The position numbers and the translations under genes were made by a program. DNA of 14,265 nt from JAFGKK01 sp049684495 (GTDB taxonomy: Bacteria > Chloroflexota > Anaerolineae > Anaerolineales > RBG-16-64-43): NCBI GenBank assembly GCA_049684495.1, contig JBAVFZ010000380.1:1-14265 (forward strand), read 5' to 3'. The notes beneath the pieces were generated by a model. The model was not told the DNA's origin. It did no database searches and saw only the letters and a program-made list of their open reading frames with translations. Positions 5,462-13,100 of this stretch are shown here, piece by piece (the stretch's first letter is position 1; each line of letters opens with the position of its first letter).

Positions 5462-7807
5462 TTACGGGTACTGGTTTGCGCGGAGGATGTCGAACTCCGC
5501 CTGGAACCACTGGCCCGCCTCGGGGGCATTGGGCAACGCGCCGGTGGAGACGGATGAGTCGTACCGGCTTTGTCCGTTCGGATTGCACATGGCGTCGAAT
5601 CGCGCGGAACCGGTGTTGCTGGTGCCGTCGGATTCGCCCGGCGGTTTGACCCAGACGAAGGCGTCGAAGCCCGCGAAGGGGCTCGCCACCGGCCGGATGC
5701 CGATCCCGCCGGCCTGGTTGCACCAGTTGCCGCGGTGGTAGCGCCGGTCGATCCGCGACTGGTTGACATAGGTGACGGCGTCGGTCGAGGTGCTCACCAC
5801 GGTCGGGCGGCAGCCGTTGTTACCCGCGGTGTAACTGCACCCACCCCAGCCGTTGCGGCTGGTGTCGATCAACATTCCGATTGTGCTCGGGAAGCCGCGG
5901 CTGATGAAGGCGGCGCGCATGTCGATGGCGTAGCGCCGCTCGTCAATGTACGGGTTGCTCGAGTAGAACGCGACGTTCAGGATCTGCGTTCCGCCGACCG
6001 TCAGGCTCGGGTTCGGCATGAACACCTCATCCACGGGCGTGTAGCCGGCCGTGTTGCTGACGAAGCCGTCGATGCTGTTAACCCCCTTGGTGGTGCCCTT
6101 GACGGTATTGGAGATCAGATCCGCCGCCGGACCGAAGTTGGTGGACCAGCCGAGCCAGCCGGAGTGGGCGATGTCGACGTACATGTACACGTTCGAGAAC
6201 GTGTTCAAGCGGTTGATGGCGTACTGGACGCCCTGGACGTACGCGCCGCTCGAGTTGGCTTCGGAGCACTTGGCGATCGAGAGATTCGTCACCAGGTTGG
6301 GAAGCGAATCCGGCTCGATGACGGCGACGATGCGCAGGTTCGCGTAGGCCGGTTTGCTGCCCAGGACCGTGATGATGGGGTCGATGTACAGCGTCTTGTA
6401 GTTGTTGAGGCCGTTGTTGGCGATGAGGAACTCTCCGTTGGAGGCCAGCGCGGCGCAGTCACGATTCGGCAAGTCGTAGATGACGATGCCGATCAGATTG
6501 GCGCCCTGCGCCACGGCCGCGTCCAGGTGGCTCGCGAGCGTGCCGGCCGCGGCGACGCTGTCGAGCCAGACGAAGGTATTGACGTTATAGGCCGTATGGC
6601 CCTGCCAGGATTGATTGACATACCAGGCGGCGCCCGAGAAAGGATTGTCCATGTGCGTGCCGGGCGGTTGCGTCGGCGTGACGGTGCCGGTGCGGGTTCC
6701 GGTAGGGCTGGAGGTATTGGTCGGCGTCGGTCCGGTGGGCGTGAGCGTGCGCGTGAGCGTAAAGCTGGGCGTGAGTGTCGGTCCGCTTCCCGGGTCACTG
6801 CCCCACACCAGCGAGCCGCCCTGATACAGCGGGAGGCTCGGCCAATCGGTGTAGGCGGCCGGCAGCGAACCGGCGGTGTGCCAGAAGTCGTTCGCGCCGC
6901 TGTAGGTGCTCGCCCAACTGCTCAGGTGCAGCGCGGTATCAAACTCCCACGATCCTCCGGCCGGGAGCGAGGCGCTGCCGTAGCCGACCGTGAAGTAGTA
7001 GGTCGAGCCGGAAACCAGCGTCGGCCCGGAGACCGCGGCCGCGCCGGACTGATCCCAATATTTCTCCAGGACGTATCCGGAAGCCGCGTTCGAACCGTCC
7101 AGGGTGAAATAGATCCGGGCGGTGATGCTGGATTGGGCGCTTGAGCCGGGGTTCATCACCTTGAAGTGGAAGGTCGACTGCTGGTTGTTGTCGGTGCCGG
7201 CCGCGATCAATTGCACCTTGAGCCCGCCCGGCCGGTTGGTCGGGGTGAGTGTGGGGGTGGGTGTCGGGGTGTTCGTCACTCCCGTGGGAGTCTGGGTGCG
7301 GGTGTTCGTTCCGGTGGGAGTGAAGGTGAACGTCGCGCCCGTGGACGTCCGGGTCGGGGTGAGGGTGCTGGTCGCAGTGGGTGTGGCCGTCGCCGTCGCG
7401 CCGGTGCCGCCGCAGGAAACGCCATTAAGAGCAAAGTCCGTCGGCGCGGCGTTGGCTCCGCTGTATTCCATGTTATATCCAAAGCTTGTGTTCCCCCCGG
7501 CCGGGATGTCGGCGTTGTAGCCCAGGTTCTTGACCGACACGGCGTTGCCCGTCTGGGTGAAGGAACCGTTCCACAGGTTGGTGATGGTCTGGTTGCCGGG
7601 GAAGGTCCACGTCAGCGTCCAGCCGCTGACGGCAGTCGTGCCGATATTGTTAATGGTCACATTGATCGTCGCGCCGTTTCCCCAGTCATCCTGCGGGGAG
7701 TAGACGATCGAACAGCCGGCGGCGGCGTAGGCCTTGGAGACAGGTGACAAGCCAACCGTCAGAACCAATACGATGGCTGCCAAGGGTAGGAAGCGCCTGT
7801 GTTTCAT
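5462..7807 (-). CDS. Secreted GH6 exocellulase (cellobiohydrolase) with CBM2 and CBM3
   Basis: A 781-residue enzyme expected to release cellobiose processively from cellulose chain ends. After a Sec signal peptide (to about residue 28) comes a CBM2 (32-132) with Cys32/Cys132 and exposed Trp42, Trp63 and Trp79. Then follow a Thr/Pro linker, a CBM3 (about 195-342, ending in the typical DWPSLPLYQGGSLVWG), a second linker, and a GH6 barrel (about 386-781). Catalytic positions are Asp450 in NRDCAALASNG, acid Asp500 in VIEPDSLPNL and Asp727 in KPPGESDGTS; Cys451/Cys514 and Cys696/Cys741 match the family disulfides. The long loop regions argue for an exo-acting (Thermobifida Cel6B-like) rather than an endo enzyme. 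I chose the ATG at 7807, eight bases after AAGGAG (7816-7821); a GTG three codons earlier abuts that site and is unlikely. Confidence 0.94.
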   Translation of the reverse strand: MKHRRFLPLAAIVLVLTVGLSPVSKAYAAAGCSIVYSPQDDWGNGATINVTINNIGTTAVSGWTLTWTFPGNQTITNLWNGSFTQTGNAVSVKNLGYNADIPAGGNTSFGYNMEYSGANAAPTDFALNGVSCGGTGATATATPTATSTLTPTRTSTGATFTFTPTGTNTRTQTPTGVTNTPTPTPTLTPTNRPGGLKVQLIAAGTDNNQQSTFHFKVMNPGSSAQSSITARIYFTLDGSNAASGYVLEKYWDQSGAAAVSGPTLVSGSTYYFTVGYGSASLPAGGSWEFDTALHLSSWASTYSGANDFWHTAGSLPAAYTDWPSLPLYQGGSLVWGSDPGSGPTLTPSFTLTRTLTPTGPTPTNTSSPTGTRTGTVTPTQPPGTHMDNPFSGAAWYVNQSWQGHTAYNVNTFVWLDSVAAAGTLASHLDAAVAQGANLIGIVIYDLPNRDCAALASNGEFLIANNGLNNYKTLYIDPIITVLGSKPAYANLRIVAVIEPDSLPNLVTNLSIAKCSEANSSGAYVQGVQYAINRLNTFSNVYMYVDIAHSGWLGWSTNFGPAADLISNTVKGTTKGVNSIDGFVSNTAGYTPVDEVFMPNPSLTVGGTQILNVAFYSSNPYIDERRYAIDMRAAFISRGFPSTIGMLIDTSRNGWGGCSYTAGNNGCRPTVVSTSTDAVTYVNQSRIDRRYHRGNWCNQAGGIGIRPVASPFAGFDAFVWVKPPGESDGTSNTGSARFDAMCNPNGQSRYDSSVSTGALPNAPEAGQWFQAEFDILRANQYP
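6653..6799 (-). repeat. Second linker DNA of the GH6 gene
   Basis: Encodes about 49 residues rich in Thr, Pro and Ser between CBM3 and the catalytic barrel, including TLTPTGPTPTNTSSPTGT. Repeats are less regular than in the other linkers and no short-loop G-quadruplex motif was found. Confidence 0.7.
7226..7411 (-). repeat. First linker DNA of the GH6 gene with G-quadruplex motif
   Basis: Encodes about 62 residues of Thr-Pro repeats between CBM2 and CBM3. The plus (template) strand holds four G-runs at 7242-7245, 7253-7257, 7259-7261 and 7266-7269 with loops of 7, 1 and 4 nt, a canonical quadruplex pattern. Confidence 0.75.
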
Positions 7808-7890
7808 GCTGCACACTCCTTTTGGGCTTCATCGGAGCCCGTCTGCAAATCCGGAAGGACTTCAAGCTCTGTTGGTAATGTGGGAGGCAT
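7804..7890 (-). CDS. Possible 28-codon leader ORF overlapping the GH6 start (tentative)
   Basis: From an ATG at 7890 an open frame of 28 codons (starting MPPTLPTELEVL) runs to a TGA that shares four bases (ATGA) with the GH6 start. Directly before it, the minus strand reads AAAGGAGGTGAT, an exact match to the complement of the 16S rRNA 3' tail. However, the ATG is only two bases after GGAGG, and the ATGA overlap is automatic for any frame reading into that start. The product resembles nothing I know. It could be a leader peptide coupling translation to GH6, or a chance frame next to a ribosome standby site. Confidence 0.25.
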   Translation of the reverse strand: MPPTLPTELEVLPDLQTGSDEAQKECAA

Positions 7891-7900
7891 CACCTCCTTT
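7883..7900 (-). promoter_or_regulatory. Extended Shine-Dalgarno folded in a hairpin, GH6 leader
   Basis: The plus strand 7889-7900 reads ATCACCTCCTTT, the universal end of 16S rRNA, so the mRNA carries a full-length Shine-Dalgarno 82 nt before the GH6 ATG. GGAGG (7893-7897 complement) can pair with CCTCC (7883-7887 complement) around a TGATG loop, which would hide it. GH6 also has a normal site at 7816-7821. Confidence 0.45.
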
Positions 7901-7941
7901 GTTCCTGGCCGGGAGCGTTCCGGTTTATCGCAGGAAACGCC

Positions 7942-7956
7942 GCTCGAAAATCGAGC
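7942..7956. promoter_or_regulatory. Inverted repeat between GH5_1 and GH6 genes
   Basis: GCTCGA-AAA-TCGAGC is a perfect 6-3-6 palindrome, 135-150 nt before the GH6 start and 76 nt after the GH5_1 stop. It may be an operator for GH6 or part of the 3' end of the GH5_1 message. Confidence 0.35.
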
Positions 7957-7982
7957 AAAGCCGCATTCGTTCGTCCGGGGAC

Positions 7983-8013
7983 GGGCGTAATGGGTACGCC
8001 CATCCCCGATGGG
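7983..8013 (-). terminator. Hairpins behind the GH5_1 endoglucanase gene
   Basis: Two mutually exclusive stems lie 18-50 nt after the stop: GGGCGTA/TACGCCC (7983-7989 with 7995-8001) and CCCATC/GATGGG (7999-8004 with 8008-8013). Neither has a U-tract. They fit the pattern of GC-rich hairpins behind each hydrolase gene here. Confidence 0.45.
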
Positions 8014-8031
8014 AAATCCACGATGGACCGA

Positions 8032-9762
8032 TTAGCCGCAGATCGTCCCGTTCAACGCAAAGCCGGAGGGCGTGGCATTCGCCCCGCTGTAGCCGGCGTT
8101 GAATCCGAAGCTGACCGAGCCTCCGCCCGCTCCGATGGCGCCGTTGTAGCTCAGGTTCCGGACCGTCACGGCGGCGCCGGACTGGGTATACGAACCGTTC
8201 CACAGGTTGGTGATTATCTGGTTGCCGGAGAAGGTCCAGGCCAGAGTCCAGCCGTTGATCGGAGTGGAGCCGTTGTTGGTGATGACCACGGTGGCGGTGA
8301 AGCCGGAGCCCCAGTCGTTTTGGTTGGTGTAGGCGACCGTACAGAGGGCCGTGCCGGTAGCCGATGCGCCGGGCGTGTTGGTCCGTGTTGGAGTGCGGGT
8401 GAGGGAAACGGTCGGCCCGGTGGGTGTGCGCGTGCGGGTTGGCGTGCGGGTGAACGACGCCGTTGCCCCGGTGGCCGTCCGGGTCGGGGTATTCGTGCGG
8501 GTGGGAGTGCGCAGGGGGGTATCCGTCGTTCCGCCGCCGCCATCCAGGGCGAACTCAATCGGGGTCAGGTAGGCCTGCTTGGCGGAGTTGACCGTCAGCC
8601 AGTCATCCTGCAAAATCCCGCCCGTATCCCCCGAGTTGGGATTCCAGGACCAGTAGGTCCAGTTGATCCCGCCGGCGCCCAGATAGTTGGCCAACGCGCC
8701 CAGCCACTGCTTGTCGTTGGCATCGTCCAGGCGGGTGCCGAATTCTCCCATCAGCACCGGAGCGATATCATTCTTATGAAGGTATCCCCACCACCGATCC
8801 CACAGGGCAGGCATGTTGTTCGGGAAATTGGGATCGCTGAGCCAGGTTTGGGCGAAAACGTCGTTGCCGTATTCGTGGGCCGAATAGACCAGGCGGGCAT
8901 TTGTGTTGAGGCGCACCGGATACTCCTGTGCGCCTTCCAGGTTGCCGCCCCACCAGGTGCAATCCGCGCCCTGGGATGGCTCGGTCACCCCGCCCGGCCC
9001 GTAACAATCCACGCCTTCGACAAATATCAGCCAGTTGGAGTTCGCCGCCAGGATGGCGTTCCCGGCCCGCTCGGCGGCCAAACGCCAGTCGGTGGTGGAG
9101 CTGCCGCAGCCCCAGCAAGCGCCGGCTGTCGGGCTGCCCTGCACATGGTGCGGTTCGTTGTGCAGGTCGGCCCCGACGACGGCGGTATTCCCGGCGAAGT
9201 GCTGAGCCAGCATGACCCAGTCGCTGATCCAGCGCTGCTCCGAGTATTGACTCGTGTACCACAACGGGGACTGCGACCCGGAGTCCGGGCGATGGCGGTC
9301 CAGAACGAAGCGCAGGCCGATCGAACCTCCGTAAGCGATGAGCTTGTCCATCACTTGGAGACCAGTCGTCAGCCCCTGCAGGTCTGCATTCTTGCCGTTG
9401 GAGAAATCTATGCTGTTCGGCACGCTGCCGGAGTCGAAGAGCTGGTTGGAGTACGGCAGGCGGATGGTGTTGTACCCCAGGTTCTCGATCTGGTTCAACA
9501 TGTCCTTGTAATCGCGCGACCAAAGACCATGCGCGACATAATTGCCGGTTTCAAAACCAAACCAGTTAATCCCGGCTATCCGGACTTGCTGGTTGTTGGC
9601 ATCCAGGATCCTGCTGCCGCTGGTGTGCCAGTAGCCGGCCCCGGCGGCATTCACCCACAGGGTGGGCGCCGCAAGAGCCTGCAAGGCGATAAGGAGAAAT
9701 AACGGCAGAAAAATTAATGGACGAACGCTGCGACTTAAGTCCTTTCCTCGAATTCCCGGCAT
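8032..9762 (-). CDS. Secreted GH5_1 endo-beta-1,4-glucanase with C-terminal CBM2
   Basis: A 576-residue secreted endoglucanase. A Sec signal peptide (to about residue 32) is followed by a GH5 subfamily 1 barrel (about 38-402) that closely follows Acidothermus cellulolyticus E1: GYWHTSGSRILDANN (43-57), AGINWFGFET (63-72), YNTIRLPYS (97-105), LDRHRPD (154-160), acid/base Glu203 in DLHNEPH, nucleophile Glu340 in LMGEFGT, and WSWNPNSGDTGGIL (371-384). A Thr-Arg-Thr-Pro linker (408-468) leads to a CBM2 (about 472-576) with Cys474/Cys575 and exposed Trp484, Trp505 and Trp521. Both cysteines of one E1 disulfide are absent (Gly73, Ser161), while Cys216/Cys219 remain and Cys253/Cys268 are extra. The ATG has AGGAGG at 9768-9773, five bases upstream. 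It is the first hydrolase gene downstream of the hybrid regulator. Confidence 0.94.
   Translation of the reverse strand: MPGIRGKDLSRSVRPLIFLPLFLLIALQALAAPTLWVNAAGAGYWHTSGSRILDANNQQVRIAGINWFGFETGNYVAHGLWSRDYKDMLNQIENLGYNTIRLPYSNQLFDSGSVPNSIDFSNGKNADLQGLTTGLQVMDKLIAYGGSIGLRFVLDRHRPDSGSQSPLWYTSQYSEQRWISDWVMLAQHFAGNTAVVGADLHNEPHHVQGSPTAGACWGCGSSTTDWRLAAERAGNAILAANSNWLIFVEGVDCYGPGGVTEPSQGADCTWWGGNLEGAQEYPVRLNTNARLVYSAHEYGNDVFAQTWLSDPNFPNNMPALWDRWWGYLHKNDIAPVLMGEFGTRLDDANDKQWLGALANYLGAGGINWTYWSWNPNSGDTGGILQDDWLTVNSAKQAYLTPIEFALDGGGGTTDTPLRTPTRTNTPTRTATGATASFTRTPTRTRTPTGPTVSLTRTPTRTNTPGASATGTALCTVAYTNQNDWGSGFTATVVITNNGSTPINGWTLAWTFSGNQIITNLWNGSYTQSGAAVTVRNLSYNGAIGAGGGSVSFGFNAGYSGANATPSGFALNGTICG
8359..8541 (-). 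repeat. Low-complexity linker DNA of the GH5_1 gene
   Basis: Encodes about 61 residues of regular TRTPTRT-type repeats. On the plus strand GTGCGGGT/GTGGGTGTGCG words recur. A loose G-quadruplex candidate at about 8486-8519 has loops of up to nine bases. Confidence 0.75.
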
Positions 9763-9949
9763 TTTGGCCTCCTGTAAAGATAAGGGGAGGATCGGCGGAT
9801 TTGCGCATATTTTGGGCGATCGAACTCACCGGACCGGCTTCCATCAAGTTAATGGCAATAGGCCTGGTAGTCCCCCCGCAAATACCAAAAACACTTGCCG
9901 GGTTTGCCATCCGACAAAAAGAAAAATTTAAGCATTTGTGGATGCCTTG

Positions 9950-9959
9950 AGCGTACGCT
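9950..9959. promoter_or_regulatory. Perfect palindrome AGCGTACGCT upstream of GH5_1
   Basis: A 10-bp perfect palindrome, 188 nt before the GH5_1 ATG. It borders an A/T-rich stretch. The size and symmetry fit a dimeric regulator site, but I see no second exact copy in the other leaders. Confidence 0.35.
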
Positions 9960-10030
9960 ATCCGCACGGGCGGAGTCTCGCACGATATTAACCGGGGGCA
10001 GCAGGATTTTGACCTGGGGAAATACGGAAT

Positions 10031-10062
10031 AAAAAAAGGGCGGTAAACCACCGCACTTTTTT
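10031..10062 (-). terminator. Bidirectional-looking terminator behind the regulator gene
   Basis: A7-GGGCGGT (10031-10044), loop AAACC, then ACCGCAC-T6 (10050-10062). The stem has one G/A mismatch, is flanked by A-runs and T-runs that also pair, and starts 41 nt after the regulator stop on the minus strand, where the hairpin is followed by seven Ts. Confidence 0.8.
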
Positions 10063-10102
10063 ATCTGATCCTCTATGCCGATTTACCGGGTGGGACTAAT
10101 TT

Positions 10103-13100
10103 CTACTGGAGGCCCGGGGATCGTGCCTGGTTGGGCGAGGATTTATACCGGCTGGGGGAGATTCCCGTTTCGTGCCGGAAAACCCGGCTGAAATATGTAC
10201 TGCTGGCAAAACCGACGTCGAGGGCAATCTCTGTCAGGGTGCGTCCGCTTTCCTGCAGGAGTGTCTTGGCCTGATGAACGCGATAGCGGTTGAGGTAGGT
10301 TACCAAGGTGATTCCCATCTCCTGCCGAAAACAACGCGCCAGATATGCCTTGTTGATGCCCACATAGTGGGCGGCATCCTTCAACGAAATGTGTTCCATA
10401 AAATGGTCGTGGAGATAAGCCATTGACTTGCGTACCACTTGCCGCGTTTCGCCGCCCAAGGTCTTGCTGCGCGTCAGAGCGGATTCGATAAAGGCCAACG
10501 TCTCGTTCGTACTGAATGCATTCTTCTGGAGGATGCCCCACACTCCCCGGTTCATTTTTGTCATATCCTCCACGGTCAGCCTTTGGCCGGTCAGGACGAC
10601 CACGGGAATAGTCCGGCTGCTCCGGTCGCGCTGCATGGCTTCCAACACTCCGAATCCATCCAGTTCGGGCATCAACAGATCCAGCAAAACCAGGTTGGGA
10701 TGCGCCTCACGGATCGCCCCCAAGGCCTCTTTTCCGTTGCGGGATTTCAAAAGCCGGAAGCCCGTCGACCACATGGCCACCATGCGGGCGTGCATCTCCA
10801 GGGAACTGGAATCGTCATCCACAATCAGGATGGATTGATCGTGCCGATCCGGTTTTTTTTCAAGCCCGAAGTGTTTCAGCGCCTGGAGAAGATCTTTCTT
10901 GTTCATCGGCTTGGTGAGGTAATTCATTTCGAGCATCGAACCGCTGTCCCTTGCCTGGTCGAGGGAATAAAACAGCACCGGGATCTCGCGGGTGCGCGGG
11001 TTTTCCCTCAACAGTTTCAGGATTTCCCACCCCTGTTTTAACGCCGTTCCCTTTTCCAAAACCACCGCTCCGGGCAGAATTTTCAGCCCGTGAGGCGACC
11101 AGACGGTATCGGCCTCCATCCAGGCCGCGTCCACCTCGTATCCCCGCTGGATGAGATACTGCCTTAGGCGTTCTCCGTCGCCGGACCGCTCGCCAATAAG
11201 GAGGACCGTCTGGCCAATGGAGAGCGGTACCACCGTATCCAGGCCGGCGGCATTTTCCATGGCCGGGAGGGAAAAGGAGAAAGTCGAGCCTGCGCCTTCC
11301 TCCCCGGAGGACCATACCCCGATGGATCCTCCATGCATCTCGATCAGCCGTTTGCAGATAGCCAGGCCGAGTCCCAGGCCGCCATATCCCCGCGCAATTG
11401 TCCGCTCGGACTGGCGGAATTCGTCAAAGATGACGGATTGTTCCTCCAGCGGAATGCCCAAGCCGGTGTCGCTTAATGCAACGGTGACCAGTCCTTCTTT
11501 GGCGCTGATGCGAAGCGCCACTTTTCCCTGGGGGGTGAATTTGACCGCATTATGAATCAAGTTAAGAATTACCTGGCGCAGCCGTGTCCGGTCTCCCCAC
11601 ACCTTGGGCAGGTTCTTATCGATGGAAACCTGCCATATCAGCCCTTTCTCGCGAACCAGTTGTTCGCCGACGTCGAGAACCGCATTAAGCGCCTCGGCCA
11701 TGTCCAGCGGCTCGCAGACCAGCTTCAATTGCCCCAGCTCATTGCGTGTCAGGTCGAGTACATCCTGGATCAGGCTATCCAGATGTTGCGCGCTGGCGTG
11801 GATCCGTTTGAGGTCGTGCCTGTGCGTCTCCGATTCCCCTTTGGCTTCCTCCTGGATCAGCACATCGCTCAGACCGACGATCAGGTTGAGCGGGGTGTGG
11901 AGTTCGTGGCTCACCGTCGAAAGGAAGCGGCTCTTCAGGCGATTCGCCTCCTCGGCCAATCGGCGTCCTTCCGTGGCTTCCCGGTACAACCGGGCAACCT
12001 TCAGAAAAGCGACCAGTTGCCAGACAATATTGGCGCTCACATCCAGGCTATCCGCATCGAAGGCGACGTATCCGGACATCTCCTCCTGGCCGGCCATGGG
12101 CAGCACAGCCAGGCGAAAACCGTCCGGATATAACTCCCTGGGCGGGAACTGACGGCTTGGGAAGCGCAGCTCCCGGCCTTGTTCCGATACTTTCCGCAGC
12201 CGGCTCCGGAAGACGGGGTCGCCATCGTCCGCCTCGAAGAAGGCCACGCTGACATTCCGGATGCCCATCTGCGGCAGATGGCATGCCAGAATTTCATACA
12301 CCTGCGCCTCGTCCAGGGCGGTGAGCAAACGCGCGTTTAATTGGCCCACCTGATCGGTGATCCATTTTTGATGGATGATGGAATACTTGAACTGGCGCTG
12401 GTTGCTTTGCGTGACAAGGGTTTGGGCTTCCCTCACCATCTTTTCGGGGAGATGATCGTCCGCCGGCCAGCTCAGCATTTCCCGGATCAATCCCAGGCTG
12501 GATTCCAGAGTCGACAGGGCTGTATGCCAGATGGAGATATCCTCCCCGATATCCTCGAGGCGCGCGATGGTATCCGCCAGCACGAGGCGGAACGCGGCCG
12601 GTTTTTTGGAATCCAGGCTTTGGATGAAACCCTCCACCAGATTCCCGCACCGGGAACGCACCTCGTCCAGGCTCAGGCGTTGAGCTCCCGCCAACACGGT
12701 TCCGGTCATCGTTTTTTTCAGATAGGATGAAATAACCCGTTCATCGTTTCGAGAAGCCGGGTGGTTGGGATCCCCGGAGACAATCTGCCGGATGGCGCTT
12801 TGCGGACAACCACAGGACTGCCGGAGGACCAGTTGCATCGGGATCCGGATATCCTCCAGCTTGTCCCTCCGCCCTTCGAGGTAATCCAGGAGCAATTCCA
12901 GCCCCTGGTATCCCATTCGGAACGCCGAACTGTGTATGGTCGTGAGGGGAGGCACTTGCGTGATGGACTCGGGAGAATCATCGATGCCGATCACGGCGGC
13001 ATCCTGAGGAATTCGAATATGAGATTCCCGCAGGACGCTCATCGCGCCCATCGCGGATTCATCGTTGCTGGCCAGGACAGCGGTAAACGGGACGCCCGTC

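Larger units (their letters stand above)
9763..10102 (-). other. Region between the hybrid regulator and GH5_1 genes
   Basis: A 340-nt stretch with no gene. It holds the terminator of the regulator gene (10031-10062), a perfect 10-bp palindrome at 9950-9959, and an A/T-rich block at 9913-9936, all expected upstream of a regulated promoter for GH5_1. I could not pick a convincing -35/-10 pair. Confidence 0.55.

Noticed and set aside
5570..7144. 524-codon plus-strand open frame antisense to GH6
   Set aside because: It mirrors the GH6 coding sequence, has no recognisable domain, and its composition (Arg, Gly, Asp, Val rich) is what GC-rich third positions produce on the opposite strand.
7990..9702. 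570-codon plus-strand open frame antisense to GH5_1
   Set aside because: The minus strand encodes an unmistakable GH5_1-CBM2 enzyme over the same span; the antisense frame shows no domain and no ribosome binding site.
2367..9762. Cellulosome components
   Set aside because: None of the four enzymes has a dockerin duplicated calcium motif; the C-terminal modules are binding domains and no cohesin is present.
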